Assembly (NCBI GenBank): GCA_015657535.1
Contig: JADHZB010000262.1
Span: forward strand, 62,001-126,000
Length of the DNA stretch: 64,000 nucleotides
Source: Nephromyces sp. MM_2019
Taxonomy: Eukaryota; Apicomplexa; Aconoidasida; Nephromycida
Direction of reading: 5' to 3'
The position numbers and the translations under genes were made by a program. The notes beneath the pieces are model-generated. The model searched no databases and was not told the origin of the DNA. It worked only from the letters and a program-made list of their open reading frames with translations. Positions 13,494 through 28,103 of the stretch are shown one piece after another. Numbering within the stretch: the first letter of the stretch is position 1; every line of letters begins with the position of its first letter.

Positions 13494-15031
13494 ATCAAAA
13501 GTGTTGGTAGGTGCTATTAGCTGGGGTGTACTGGACAGTGGTGTACGCAGAGTTTCTTTTGTTTTTTGCCTTGGGTATCATGAGGGTATGACAAGTTTTA
13601 AAAACATTTGAACTGCACAATAATGTTCTATCAGAATTGTGTGGGTGGGTAGTGTTTATGTAGTGATGTGTGTATCTAGTGATATATGTATCAGGTGATT
13701 AGCGTGTGAGGTCTTACGTGGAGTATATCTGTAAAGTAAAGATAATGTGTACTGTGGGAACGTATAAGTCATGGGAATACTAGGTAAATTAGAGTGCTTG
13801 GAAATTAATTATAATGACTATAGTGTATGTGCGTTATATAATGGCTTCAAAGGAGTATTTTTATGCTTAAGAGTCCAAAGTTTGATTTGTGTTGTTAATA
13901 GTTTGAAGGGATGCTGATGGCTATGCTAAGTTATATACATGTCATTCATATCAATTGAAAATTGAAATTAATTTATACTAGTATTCTCAAAGCGTCAAGT
14001 TTGAATAAATTAGGCAGCTTACTTATGCTTTTTGAGGATAGCTTCAATATAGTTATTCGAAACTTGTTGATTTGTTACTCATTGTTTTACTATAATTTGA
14101 TAAAATTCAACATTTTATGATTAATTATTTTAACATTTGAACTGTTTATATATAATGTAAATTCATTCAGAGTATTTTAATAAGGTTTTACATACTTCTA
14201 ATCAATTAACTGTGCATAAAATTGGTATAAACTTGGGTGTTTTTGTAGCAAATTATGTGTGTATTCGAATTTTTTATGAGCTTAGTGTAATACCTCATTA
14301 AATTGTGTGAGTACATTAACCAAGTGAATTTTAATCTAGTAATCTGTAAATTGTGTCTATGTTATGTTTTTATCGAAATATAGGTAAATCCTATGAAAAT
14401 TCTTACTTATATTCATTATAAATTTTAATATGTAAATGTAATTTATTTTATAAACATATGGTATAGTGTTTTAAATCCTTGCTGGCTTAAGATTAAAATA
14501 GAACAAATTGTGTTATATAGAGAAATAAGATAGTAGAATATATATCATCTGATTCACTTATTTATTTGTATGTGTGTGAGCTTATATAAATGTTTATGGT
14601 TGTATGTAACATGTGACAAACTGTACACATGCTGATTTCAACACCGTCTCTCAAACGAAGTTATAAACAACCTTTACGTAAACGAAGTGTTGATGCGTAG
14701 AGTTGTGAATGCATAATGGCAGTGTGATCAAGGGTGTGTGAAATTGCAGAGTGTTAAAGAGTGTTTGTTAAGTTGCAATGCGTTTGCCTGTGTGTAAAGC
14801 TGTTTTGTTGTGTTTGGGTGTGTGAATATCTGTAAGATTGCTGTCTATGTTGTGATTGGTCTATGATAATGAGTTCTTACTAAAACCAATAAAAAATTTA
14901 ATCACCCCACAAACATGAATTACACTTCTTTACATTTGCCTTGCTTTGATATGTAGTAAATGGTTTAAATTATTACCTCTTACGAATATCATTTCTCTTT
15001 AAATTTTTAATTTTTATTTTCTTTCCACATC
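13494..15031. other. divergent promoter region between COG1 and GAPDH
   Basis: About 1.5 kb between two diverging genes. Two blocks (about 13620-13860 and 14570-14870) are rich in G and T and poor in C on the + strand, with many TGTGTG words, so the COG1 coding strand there is C/A-rich. No ORF of note. Confidence 0.5.
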
Positions 15032-17268
<2,237 letters not shown>

Positions 17269-17646
17269 TTTTTTTAAAAAAGCATATTATTCCTGGTTTT
17301 CAAAACATAGGATCGCAAAAGATATTATCCCATTTTAATCTTTTTGGAACATTTTTATTAAATTTCGAGCTTTTTAACAATATAATAATAACATTTACCG
17401 TCGAAGAATTTTCAAAGAATTATATTTTGTACTTACAAAGGACTAATCTATTATTTTGCTAAACTTTTATAATCGCCTTGTTTACAGAGGAACTTTGACG
17501 TCAATAAATCCACCCTTTGTTAGTCTATAATTTTATTTTAAAGTATAAAGTTGGGCTCTTAGATAAAAATTTTTTCGGAAAAATCTCAATTTTTTCTACT
17601 GTACAATCAATCTTTAGGATTATGAGTAATAAATTTTTATTCAAAT
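17269..17646. other. convergent intergenic region
   Basis: This is the space between the 3' ends of GAPDH (+) and a small - strand gene. It is A+T-rich and holds both 3' UTRs; nothing else is seen. Confidence 0.5.
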
Positions 17647-18274
17647 TTATAGATGATTCTTCTTCTTGAGCAAAATGTTTATTTGATTATCAATGACTTT
17701 TTCTATGCGGCTTTTCAGAACATCAGACAATTCTTTCTCTGAATAAAAGCAAAAAATAGTTAGCATTTTAAATTCCAGCACTGATTTCTAGCTGTTACCC
17801 TTGAAAGAGTAGTATAGAATGCTATATCAACTTTATAAAATTGTGCTGCTAATTATCTAAAGTAAAATTGCTGTATTTTATTAGCATGCATGATTGTAAA
17901 AGTTGTCGATTATACATTGGGAAAGAATTATTGCAAACTCGGATTAAATAAAACAATTGTGCTAATAATCATAAATTATAAAATACTTCGTAAGTTTTCA
18001 ATAGAGGACCTTTTGATTACTATTTATCATATGAAATGCACATAAAGTATAAAAATCATTCATTAAGATTACCTGTAGCACTATCGAGGGTATTTTTCAA
18101 TGTGGATCTTAAATCAACAACCTTTTTATCCTTATCTATAACTTTAGTCATTTTATCTAAAAAATCCTTACTCTTTTTAAGGGTATTTATTTGGTGCCAT
18201 CTCTGTAAAATAGTCAATGAAAGTTGAGTTATATAGTTTCCCTTAGAGGTGAAAACATGTATTAGAGGGGTCAT
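17647..18274 (-). CDS. small helical protein of unknown function, 2 exons, 97 aa
   Basis: Exons 18274-18073 and 17738-17647 join at phase 1 and end in TAA. The protein is almost entirely predicted helix, with charged heptad-like stretches (DFLDKMTKVIDKDKKVVDL, then VLKSRIEKVIDNQINILL), so a coiled coil is likely. There is no signal peptide or membrane segment. The ATG at 18274 is the first in frame; an upstream TTG in the same frame has no ATG. No family recognised. It lies just downstream of the RuvC-like gene on the same strand, about 60 bp from its stop. Confidence 0.5.
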
Positions 18275-18335
18275 AAAAAGCACCAAATTTAAAATTGTAA
18301 TAATATATTTAAAATTTATTAGAAATTGCTTGGAC

Positions 18336-19566
18336 TTATGTCATTGGTATCTGCAAAAGTGATGCCTAAGGACTTTTTAGGGACTTAGATAATTAGTTAA
18401 ATTATCGAAATATATCGAAAATAAAAACCAGTTATAAAATATTGTTGGATTTTAAACCATATGGCGAGTGACATTGTACCTACATAAATTATAAGTGGAA
18501 AATATTCCTTACCTTAGAAACATGTGCTACAGCCCAAGCATCCGATAAAAAGTAAGAGCTTGTTGAAAATTTATCCTTATCGTCCTTTATTGATGGGAAA
18601 TTCGGGTGCTATAAGCATTGTATAGGTAAAATTATTATAGTGAATTAATTTTTATAGTTTTTTTAGCCTTGAGAAATTCTTAAATACATCTTAAAGATTT
18701 ACCATTTCTAAAGCTAGCGTGTTAAGGTCTTTTCTGGTTTCCAGTTTCTCCTTGAAAAGCCCTCCTATCAGAAAATTATAAAAAATAGAAGAAAAAATTG
18801 TCTTTATATAAGCTCCGAAGGAATAAATATACGAGAACTTCTATGAATACCAATATAAAGAATTTGCCGGTAGCTATGGTCTAACCTAAGTATTTTCTGG
18901 CCTCCTTAGGGTTCACTATTATAGGTTGACTCCTGAAAATAATATTGATAGTTTTAGGTTAGATTATTATTTCCAAATGAAAATTATAAGAAAGTTAATA
19001 TATAATCGAGTGTTATTAATAAATTTTTATCGTAATAATTGTATGAGCTAAATATTGATAAGTGCTGACTGTTTAGTATCTTATGCGCCATGTCATCAAG
19101 AATGGTGCCAGAAAACAAAATATAAAGTATAAATCTATGCTTTAAAATTCATTTCTCACTTAAACAAGCTATCACAGTCCCTTTCAACAATACCAATGAT
19201 TTTATTAGCATGGTTTATCAATTCAGCCTCCTGTTTATAGAAAGGTACTCTTAGGTATTCCTCAATGCCTATGATCCATTTGGTGTGTTTTAGTTTGCCT
19301 CCGCGAATATTTGCTTCTTCTCTACTTCTTTTTAATAATGAAAGCACTCCGATGATTTCATTAGCTTTATCAATAGGTCTAGCGAGGTTTTTAATATCAA
19401 TGACCCCTAATTTTTGAGGGTTACAATTATAATTTAGGACAGCGTAGCCAGTTATACTGTTTGATATTGACAATCCCAATAGTGTAGTACAGTTTTCAGT
19501 AGAATAGGAGCGGAAAGTTTTTGATGTAGATAGATGTTGGAGTTTAGATTTAAAGAGCCGCTGCAT
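18336..19566 (-). CDS. RuvC/Holliday-resolvase-like RNase H-fold protein, probably mitochondrial, 5 exons, 208 aa
   Basis: Exons 19566-19160, 18932-18886, 18764-18703, 18608-18513 and 18350-18336 join in frame. The first 23 residues (MQRLFKSKLQHLSTSKTFRS) are basic, Ser/Thr-rich and free of acids, as in mitochondrial presequences. The rest follows the RNase H/RuvC order: first strand LGLSIS..TGYAVL (residues 30-44), an acidic strand end WIIGIEEYL (E102/E103), a helix ending GIVERD, the VNPKEARKYLG motif where resolvase-like proteins place 'P..aR..lG', and a last motif SDAWAVAHV (D195) matching the C-terminal catalytic Asp helix. This family cuts branched DNA or processes nucleic acids with two metal ions. 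The first catalytic Asp, expected in 'LGIDPS', is Ser33 here, so activity may be altered or lost. The last tiny exon (IPMT stop) is inferred only from splice sites. Confidence 0.55.
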
Positions 19567-20624
19567 TTAGCCAATATTATGAATGATAAAAAATCCCGAT
19601 TAAATTAATGTGTATTTGTGGTCATCATGAAAAGTCGCCTTCTCTTTTAAATGGGTTAAAAGTATTTTGGAATCGAGGATACCTCATGGGTCTAATATTA
19701 CTGAGATATAACATAGATTGAGTAAATAATTTGTGATTGTAATTGGAAATATATGTCAATCCTGTTTACTTACTAGTGACTAATTTAACCAAACAAAGCT
19801 TTTTTGCATCTTATATCTTTCTTTACAAGTTTAAGTTTTTAAATAACTTGCTTCGTAATTGCTACCTATTATTTCTGTTAAAAACTTAAAATATTATTTT
19901 TAAGAGCAAACAAATTGGTAGTAAATAAATTTTAAAGATAATTTAGGATGGAATATTTTCAAGTGTTTAAGGGATAATTTTCAAATTTATTCATGTTCTA
20001 CTTTTCTACAAAGTGATGAAATATTTCATGAAATGTTGTAATAAACATTCTGAGAAACCATGAGAGATATTACAAAATTAAGTATGCTTGGACAGATAGC
20101 ATTTATTATAAATTCGATCTACATTTTATCAACAGTTGAAGTAAAACTTAGGGTATAATAAATAAATTCGATCTACATTTTATCAACAATTGAAGTAAAA
20201 CTTAGGGTGTAATAAATAAATTGGATTTACATTTTATCAACAATTGAAGTAAAACTTAGGGTATAATAAATACTACTCCTTTTTTCCTAAAAAGCTTAAT
20301 GAACCCATCTTTCCATAGCTATCAAATGTTCAAAAGCTGAATTATTGTTTGGTATTCATTAAGATATGTTAAAAAAAATGAAAACTAGCATTTATAATTA
20401 ATTCCCTAAGAATCTGTAGTAATCTTATATAAATTATGCCATGTAAAAGTCATCAAAATGTTTATTCCGGACAACTTTTATATAGTTCATTGCCTTTTAT
20501 TTCTTCAAAAGTCTGATGTTGTACAAATAAACAATTTTAAAGAACCTACTAAGTTAATTTGGAAAATAAAATTTGAAATAATTTGTGGATGTCAGTGTAA
20601 ATAAACAAATTAGGCTAATTTATC
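19567..20624. other. intergenic region with a 54 bp tandem repeat
   Basis: A+T-rich flank upstream of the RuvC-like gene and downstream of the EF-hand gene. The only structure seen is the triplicated 54 bp unit listed separately; there is no coding ORF. Confidence 0.5.
20110..20271. repeat. three tandem copies of a 54 bp unit
   Basis: Copies start at 20110, 20164 and 20218, exactly 54 bp apart. They differ at only a handful of positions (for example cagttg/caattg and cgatct/ggattt). The unit includes the word acattttatcaacaattg. It is noncoding. Confidence 0.9.
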
Positions 20625-21879
20625 TTAGTGTATTAAATTGAAATCAACAATTTCTGAATTTCTATTAGCTAACTTTGCTATTAATTGTTTGTAGTTAACC
20701 ATACTTTCATCTCCACAAACATCCCTGAGAAAAAGTAAATTATATAATTAGGTGCTTCTATTAGAATACATTTTTCTCACAATAATTTAGCATAAAAACA
20801 TCAAATAAGTAAATAATAATATAAAGAAAAATGTGGCTATATATTTTTGATTAGCATCAAATTTTTACTTAATTAAGAATTCCACTTCTTTCTCATTGAG
20901 TGGCTCACCAAATGACTGAAAAATAGTCTTAAGTTGATCTTTGGATAAGAACCCATCTCCCTGAAAACAACAAGGGATTATTTAAAATGTAAGTTACAGC
21001 TATATGATTAAAAAATTCACATACGTTTTGATCATACTGGGAAAATAACAGCTCCAAGTTTTCCATAGTATCTTCAGGATGAATGATTTTGGTACAAAAT
21101 TCATAAAACCTATCACGATCACAGCTTTCACCAACAGATTTAACAAAAGTCTCACATTCAGCTTTCGAAGGTGACAAGTTCTATCAATTGTTAAAAATAA
21201 AAAGGAAAATCAAAAAATCTTGAATAAGAAATAGGGAACTTCTTTTAATACTTTAAAACATTATTAATGAACCAATGAAGAGAATTAAACAAATTTAGAA
21301 ACAATTTATTAAAAATTTAAAGACATCATTTTAACCAATTCCTGTGCCAGTTCCATTGACTTTGAGCTCTGAATAGTCCCTGTCCCACCCTATATTATGA
21401 TTAATATAAACATTTATAGCGGCATTTTATGTATGAAATTAGCTCACAGCGTTCTAGTGATAATTTGGATGTATACAACAATCTTTAAAGCCATTATAAT
21501 TAGATAAAGTCAAATGAGGTATCATATAAAATAAAAGCTCTAGCCTTAATTCCTGTGATCAAGTTTTCTTATGCAATGGTTATATTCATGTCACTTTTTA
21601 GTGGCATCTTGATTATAAAGGACCACTAAATTACTTTAAAATCCTATTCTTACAAAATTTCTTCGTTGAGTTGCTTAAATTCTATTGAGAAATAGCTTTA
21701 AACTCACAGAGTATTCATTAAATCTTGATTGAAAGTCTTCCTTTGTAAAGGGTAGCCCAGTCTGTTAGATTCATAACAGATATTAATCCAAAAAGTTGCT
21801 AATTTCCCTTAATTAGCTTTATCATGCTGCCATAAAAGTTTCGATCTAACCTTACCTGTTTACTAATATCTTGCTCCAT
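20625..21879 (-). CDS. EF-hand protein of the calmodulin / myosin light chain type, 6 exons, 159 aa
   Basis: Exons 21879-21856, 21761-21708, 21389-21336, 21180-21025, 20960-20869 and 20724-20625 all agree in phase. Length and layout fit a two-lobed calmodulin-superfamily protein. Lobe one is degenerate: 'FNEYSGGTGTIQSSK' sits where the first loop should be and lacks the calcium ligands, and the second hand (CDRDRFYEF) is also broken. The third loop, DQNGDGFLSKDQ (about residues 95-106), is near canonical but has Gln in place of the final Glu. The fourth (KDVCGDESMVNYKQL) is degenerate. One or no bound calcium and this domain order are typical of myosin essential light chains and MTIP/ELC-like proteins of apicomplexan gliding motors, but a centrin or calmodulin-like role is not excluded. 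Confidence 0.75.
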
Positions 21880-24800
21880 TTGAGATTTTTAAACGTTTTG
21901 TAGGAATCTTATAATTTAATGATGTGTCTATAGGGTTTCGGGAATTTTAAACGTAGCTCTTGTGAAGTAATTTGTTTACGATTTTATGCTAAAATCGTAA
22001 ACTGTTTGTGTAGAGTAATTAAAAAACAATAATTTTATAATTAATAGTTGTTTAGGAATTTCAATAAAATATAATTACTTGATTGGGTACGATGCTTTAA
22101 GTTGACTATATTAATCCTATCTATCCTAGGTCTCCTAAAAGGGTAAATGCTTGAATGTAAATAGATTCAAACTTGAATTGCAGGTTAAAAGACTTTTGCT
22201 TTCTGTTATTTTATTTTGATTGCAATTTTCTTATTAATTGTTTTTCATGATTTCAAATTTGGAAGCGAATATAAATCAAGATTGAGATTACATTTTAAAT
22301 GTGAAATGGAGATTAAATTTGCTATAATTGTTTGTGGTAATGTGGTATGCTTTAGATAAAATGCATACGATAAATAATGCAATTTTTCATTGCTGTGCAA
22401 CACTGCGTGATCCCAAGTGTTGTATTTATTGTAGTTTTGCCTTGACATCATTTATTCCATTGATACTATCTATGAATATTATTTAAGTTACCAAAAAGCG
22501 TACTAAGGAGAAACAGTATAAATTTTTGTGTCATTCTAATGATTATTATAGTTTCTGAAATAGTTTGAGCACTAAAACTTGATGCCCAAAAATTTAAAAA
22601 TATAATATGAAATTGCTAACTGATTTAAAAGTTCCAGACTTCACCAATTAATATTTTTCTTTTTAAAAGCCTAACCCTGAAAAGAATTTTGGTTCACTGT
22701 AATTATTCAAATAAAAAATATGTTCTTAATTTTATGAAATTTTTAAAAAGGATAATTTTCAACTTAGTATTTTTACATAAACAATCAGTTATTGGTAAAA
22801 AAATGGACTCAAGTTTTCTTAGTGAATGTAACATGCGATTTAAAAAGATTTACAACTAAATTTTGTGATATGATAATATGGTCCTTTATGTCTGTGTTTT
22901 TCCTGTTCAATAAAACACAAATCTGCTTTTGATTATCTAATTTAAGATTAATGAGTTGAGAACGAGGTGTTACTGCTTCCAATTGACAAGTGGGCATTGT
23001 TAATGCTGTTAGTTTAAAGAGCTTTAGATAATTCTAGCTATGCATGTTACTGATTAATTTTTACAGTAATGAAAGATTTACATTTCAAGCTAGTTGCATT
23101 TATTTATTATTTAAAAAATATGCTATTGGTATATTTGGAGATATGAATTTACATGCTGAAACACACTTCGAGTCAATGTTTTAACAAGCTCTAGTAGAAA
23201 TATCGAATCTAAATATTATATCTAAATAAAACATTTTTAGCATCATATCCATTATTTCATATGTGTAAGATCATATTTTTAGTATTTAATCATTTAAAAT
23301 ATTGAGGTATAGTATTTCTTTTCTTGTAGAAATGCACCACACCTTGAACACACTTGCAATCTAAAATGCTTTGTCCTAAATTTCTGAAGGGATTTTTTAT
23401 CATATCTAAGGCTAAGTGTGATATTTTCAAGCTGTATTGATAGTATGAGAATCTGAAATCTGTAATGTTTTACCTGATGTTTCAAGTTAATTGATAAGCA
23501 TATTTGAAGCAAAATTTAAATCATTAATTTCAAGGATTAATCGATCATAAGAACTGGCTTGATAACAATGTTGCAAAAGATCTTATTGATGAGTCTCCCA
23601 TATAAAACATATATCAAAACAAATCAATGACTGTTTCTGTTAAAATGAATGCTAAACAAAAGCTAGTATTTTCCCTACCTCAATGAGAGGGTATATAGTG
23701 TTAAAAAACAAATTTATAATCATATCCATAACAATTCATGGAATTCATGGAGGAATATTATTTGCTAAGTGTTGATTTTTTAGAAAGTTTAATAAGCTTC
23801 AATAATCACAAACACATTTATCATAAATGTACCTTTGCTTCGAGCTGCCATTTCGAACGCAAAAGTGCTCACTTGGCACTAGTAATAATTGTGTTTTAAT
23901 ACATCCTTTATGAATGCATATGAATGCGTGTGTTTACATATGTTATGTATATATATATATATACAATTCTTATAATATAGCGCAACAACTAAGGTACATA
24001 TATCATTATTCTGTTGATTAGATGTACTTGCGTAAACACCTAAATTTCTCGTCTAGCTAATGCTTACCTATTTTTTTAAACATAACTAGCACAAAAATAA
24101 ATTATGATTTCTCTAAGTGAAGCCAAACTTTAACTCCACTCAAAATATTTACTGAAATACTGAGCCCCTTAGAGAAATACTGAGCCCCTATAATAAAAAT
24201 TAGATGAGTCGTAGTGCCACTTTAAGCCTCACTCACCTCTTTTTTATTTTGATAGCACTTTTAACCCACACGCAAAAATTTGTATATTGTTTTTCTATAG
24301 CATAGCGCTATACAATAAAATAAAAATTTTCACTCCTTGTTGTTATCATCTTCCCTTTTCTAATTGTTTTTAATGCTTTTCTAAAAATTCATATTACATA
24401 CATCCATTTATTCTTATTGAACATATAAACGTTAAAGTCCTTAGAGACATTCCTTGCCCCAAGCTCACAACAACCCAATTGCACATTGTAAGTCCAAAAT
24501 GGAGGTGACTCGAGTGCTGAATATAAATACATAAGGAATACCCCTACCTGTTCACACTTTTTCATATCATAATATATAAGAATTTGATACATAATAGAAA
24601 ACTTGTTATAGATTGATAATTTATAGATATCTTTCAAGTATAATGCATTACATGAATATAAAAGGGCTTATGAACTACTTTATCTGAGCAAATTAGTAGC
24701 TAAATTTATCTTCTTCTTTGCATCCGTGACTAATATTCATCTTATAATAATTTCTTTTACTTTGGACTATATAGCTTGCTTCAATAATAACACGGTACTC

Positions 24801-25501
24801 ACAGAACCGAAACTCGTTTTAATTTCTGCTAGCATTACATTTTTCACAGTGAATCATATGCTTATCACATATTTTTTTTCAGACTCTAGCTCACTTTTCA
24901 AAAATCAAGCATTATGATCTATATATAATGAAACAATTCATTTATTTACATTTTATATGCTTATGGATTAGCTTTAGATGCTTCATATATGTATATATGA
25001 ATCCATATACATTTTTATTAGCTTTACCGATTTAAGTGACATCACTCAAGTAACTAAGATTAGATCTTTGTATAAGATACACCCCAGAATTATTTGGGCA
25101 TGTTTCATGCATCACAAAAAGGAACGATTAATAAAATCTTCACCTTTTACCCTTATATTCAGACTATACTAACACAATAACATCACTGGAGATAATATTT
25201 GATAATGAACTTTGAATACCAATCTAAAGCTCAAGACGGAGAAAACTCGGAGAAACCTGCATTTCATGTAAATTACAGCGAAAACACTTGTAACATGAAC
25301 AGCTTTTTGCGAATGAAATTATTTGATTTATATATATCAGGACATACGTGTTCACAACAACTAATTTACTTAATTTCCTACGTACTTTTATACTTTGTTT
25401 TATGGTTACATATTTTAAATTAATTATAGAAAATAGAAATTTTTTACCCTTATCAAAGCCTCATATATCTCTAAATTTTCATTAGACCGAGAGGAAGCAA
25501 T
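21880..25501. other. 3.6 kb gene-poor region
   Basis: A+T-rich sequence between the diverging EF-hand and eIF4G-like genes. It contains several short ORFs, of which only the one at 22809-22997 has protein-like codon content. There is a TA run near 23947-23961 and a short duplication of 'actgagcccc' with its flank at about 24160-24190. No tRNA or known element was found. Confidence 0.4.
22809..22997 (-). CDS. possible small hypothetical protein or exon, 62 aa
   Basis: The ORF starts at an ATG (22997) shortly after an AG and runs 62 codons. Its composition (MPTCQLEAVTPRSQL, then LKLDNQKQICVLLN) is less A/T-driven than the region around it, suggesting real coding sequence. I found no partner exon, signal peptide or recognisable motif. 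It could be a stand-alone microprotein, one exon of an unresolved gene, or chance. Confidence 0.25.
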   Translation of the reverse strand: MPTCQLEAVTPRSQLINLKLDNQKQICVLLNRKNTDIKDHIIISQNLVVNLFKSHVTFTKKT

Positions 25502-25671
25502 ATGGACAGCACAATCAAAACCGTACAAATCGACAGCAAGGATCGAATAAGTAAGGCCTTGAATATTTATTAAAAAGCTCTATTCTGTTATATTAACCTT
25601 AAACTTTTTGGTAATAGAAAAATAATACTATTTCTTACATTTTTGCCTTTTCTACAGCGATTCACGCATGA
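25502..25671 (+). promoter_or_regulatory. spliced 20-codon upstream ORF ending on the main start codon
   Basis: An ATG at 25502 opens a reading frame that crosses the first intron (25551-25657) of the eIF4G-like transcript. After splicing it ends in TGA at 25669-25671, which overlaps the main ATG at 25668 as ATGA. This arrangement would let ribosomes terminate and restart, a usual means of translational control. It rests on the predicted 5' exon being transcribed. Confidence 0.45.
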
Positions 25672-28103
25672 GTGGACATCACCATAACCAGTCATTTGGC
25701 TACAAAGACGGCCAAAATCAGCGCAAATATGTAAGTCTACAACCCATTCTTTCACTATTTTGATTCAATAAAACTTTCCAATATTTTATACTGCTCATAT
25801 TCCAGATCCAAACACACGGTCAATCTGATAGAAGACAGAGTGGATATTACGAAGGCAACCATCAACGCCCTAATCGTAATGGCTATACAAACCGCTGGCA
25901 GTATAAAAGCAATAACCAACATGGTTTAACTGGAACTGAAAATACTGATCAAGACAATCATCAAAACAACCATCCCCCTCAAAGATTTGGTGGCAATAAT
26001 AGAGCTTATTACAATAACAAACCCAATTATAATAAAGGTAATACACATCATGACCATCATTATCCTAACAACAACATCGTCAGTTCAGAGTATGGCAACT
26101 CGGAGTTAAGAAAAAATATTGATAGTCAATCTACACCCAACGATAATACATTTAATATCCTCAATAGTACAAATAAGGAGAAAGATCAAATTACATTGGC
26201 AAATGATAACAATACATCCCCAAACAGATCCAATGATGACTTCCCACAATCCAATACTTCACAAAATTTCTACATGCCCGAAGAACTAACAAAACCTATT
26301 CAGAGACCTACTGAGTAATTAAAAATTCACATTATTGCATTGATACTCCATGACACATTTTTGAGTACTTGGAATATGTAATCTTCAATATTAATGACTT
26401 AGATATAAAATTTTCACCTTTTTATAAACGCTTCTACATATTTTCTCATTATTATAGCAATTCCCCACAAGAACCGAAAAAAGGTGAAACAGCTGATGCT
26501 TACTCATCAGAAACAAGTGAAAATCAATTAATCGACCAAATTAATAACATCAGGATTAGCCCATTGAACGCTCTATCAGATACTAACACTAATTATGGCA
26601 CTCGCTGCACAGAACAGGCTCCAAATGAGCTAACCTCTTCTGGACAAATATCTGTTGCTACCTCCCAAGCAGCATCACCTGAAACTAATGCTTCCAGTAG
26701 AAATGGCACTTCAGCTGAGAGTTCCTATAGAAATTCTGAATCCAGTGCAACAGATTCGGCTGCAAATCCTCAATCCCCTTCAACATCCGTTGGTGAAACC
26801 ACAGCTGCCAAATCTTCTACTACTACTACTACAGAGGAAGCTCTTAGTGCTGGGTCTAGATCATGGAAATCACGAATTCAAAACATAAATCGTACTGACA
26901 ATTCAACAGAAAGACAGGCAAAGTCTTTGCTTAATAAGTTAACTATTGAAAAATTCGCAACCGTTATCGAAAAATTAGCTCTACTGGAGGAAGATATAGT
27001 CGATGAAGAAGAAATGCAAACTTTCGTAAATTTAATTGTAAGCAAAGCTGCACTAGAACGAGACTGGTCGGAAATGTATGCTGATCTCTGCCTTGTTTTA
27101 TTTTGGAGAAGCCCGTGCCTAAAAGATCCTAAACTTAATAGCTTCAGAATGGCTCTTGTAACCAAGATTGAGAATGAATTTTTATCTCTACCAAAAAAAT
27201 TAGAACTAACTAATGAGCAAAAGGAAGGCCTTGACCAAGCATCTATTGAATTGGAACTTATCAAAATGAAAAATCACATTCATGGAGTAGTCACTTTAAT
27301 TGGGGAGCTTTATCAACGAAAAATCCTTCCCTACAAAGTACTTAATCAGGTTGTATTGGAACTTGTTATAAACCAGGATTTACCTGATGAGCATTTTATT
27401 GAATGCTTTGTACAACTTATCTGCACCACAGGTAAAAATCAAATAATCGAGTTATAAGAATAAACAATGATTTTAGAAGCCTAGGTAACAATTTTCCATT
27501 TCATTTTGTATTCAATATTCAGGTTATTTTATAGACCAAAATCCAGCAAGCAAGACAGTTTTGGATCTATGGTTTGGTAGACTAATAGAGCTCAAAAACA
27601 AGAGTATATACTCTAAAAGACTCGTATGTGTAATACAGGTGAGCTAAACTTTGGTTAAAAGCATTTTAACGATTTTGATCAACTTTAAATAAAAATATCT
27701 AAACCAGGACGTTCTTGATTTACGCAACTCTAATTGGGTCAAGAAAATCCATAAATATACACCTTCTGGGCTAGATGAAATAAAGAGAAAGGTAAACTAA
27801 ACAATTTGTTAAACTTTAGACAAAGTTAAATGTTTTGTATCCAACCTTTTGTAGTTCCAAAGAGAAACCGACGTTGGTGGCCCAAATTACGTCGCTTTTT
27901 ATGGTGATAGAAAGATTATTGGAAAACCAATCAATGGGACTACGGTATGGCACAATATTATCATCTTATTAATTATCATATTTACAAATAAATATTCCAT
28001 ATAATCTTAGAACCCTCTTTACGCGGCATACATTGCCGAACAACGTGAAAGATTTCAGAGTAAAAAACCAGCCAACCCTACACCCACTCCATCTTCTTCT
28101 TAA
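25668..28103 (+). CDS. eIF4G-like MIF4G-domain translation factor, 7 coding exons, 642 aa
   Basis: Coding exons 25668-25730, 25806-26314, 26458-27431, 27523-27638, 27708-27791, 27855-27944 and 28011-28103 agree in phase and end in TAA. Residues 1-190 are low-complexity, rich in His, Asn, Gly and Gln, like an RNA-binding disordered arm. Residues about 190-320 are Ser/Thr/Glu-rich. A MIF4G domain of helical repeats starts near residue 340 (SLLNKLTIEKFATVIEKL) and continues with the typical 'F..LI..KA..E..W..MYADLC' and 'HGVVTLIGELYQRKILP' helices to about 590. The tail carries a basic 'FQRETDVGGPNY' stretch. MIF4G domains bind eIF4A, so the protein should act as a scaffold of cap-dependent initiation in the cytosol. 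It is shorter than metazoan eIF4G and no C-terminal MA3 or W2 domain is seen, so a PAIP1-like or specialised eIF4G role is possible. Confidence 0.82.

Noticed and set aside
23294..23512. - strand ORF containing KHFRLQVCSRCGAFL, resembling the second zinc finger of LUC7 proteins
   Set aside because: No in-frame ATG, no usable donor after the Cys pair, and no upstream or downstream exon with other LUC7 features. The likeness is too short to support a gene.
24389..25423. A series of 60-80 codon ORFs on both strands
   Set aside because: A/T-driven codons, no splice partners and no recognisable motifs.
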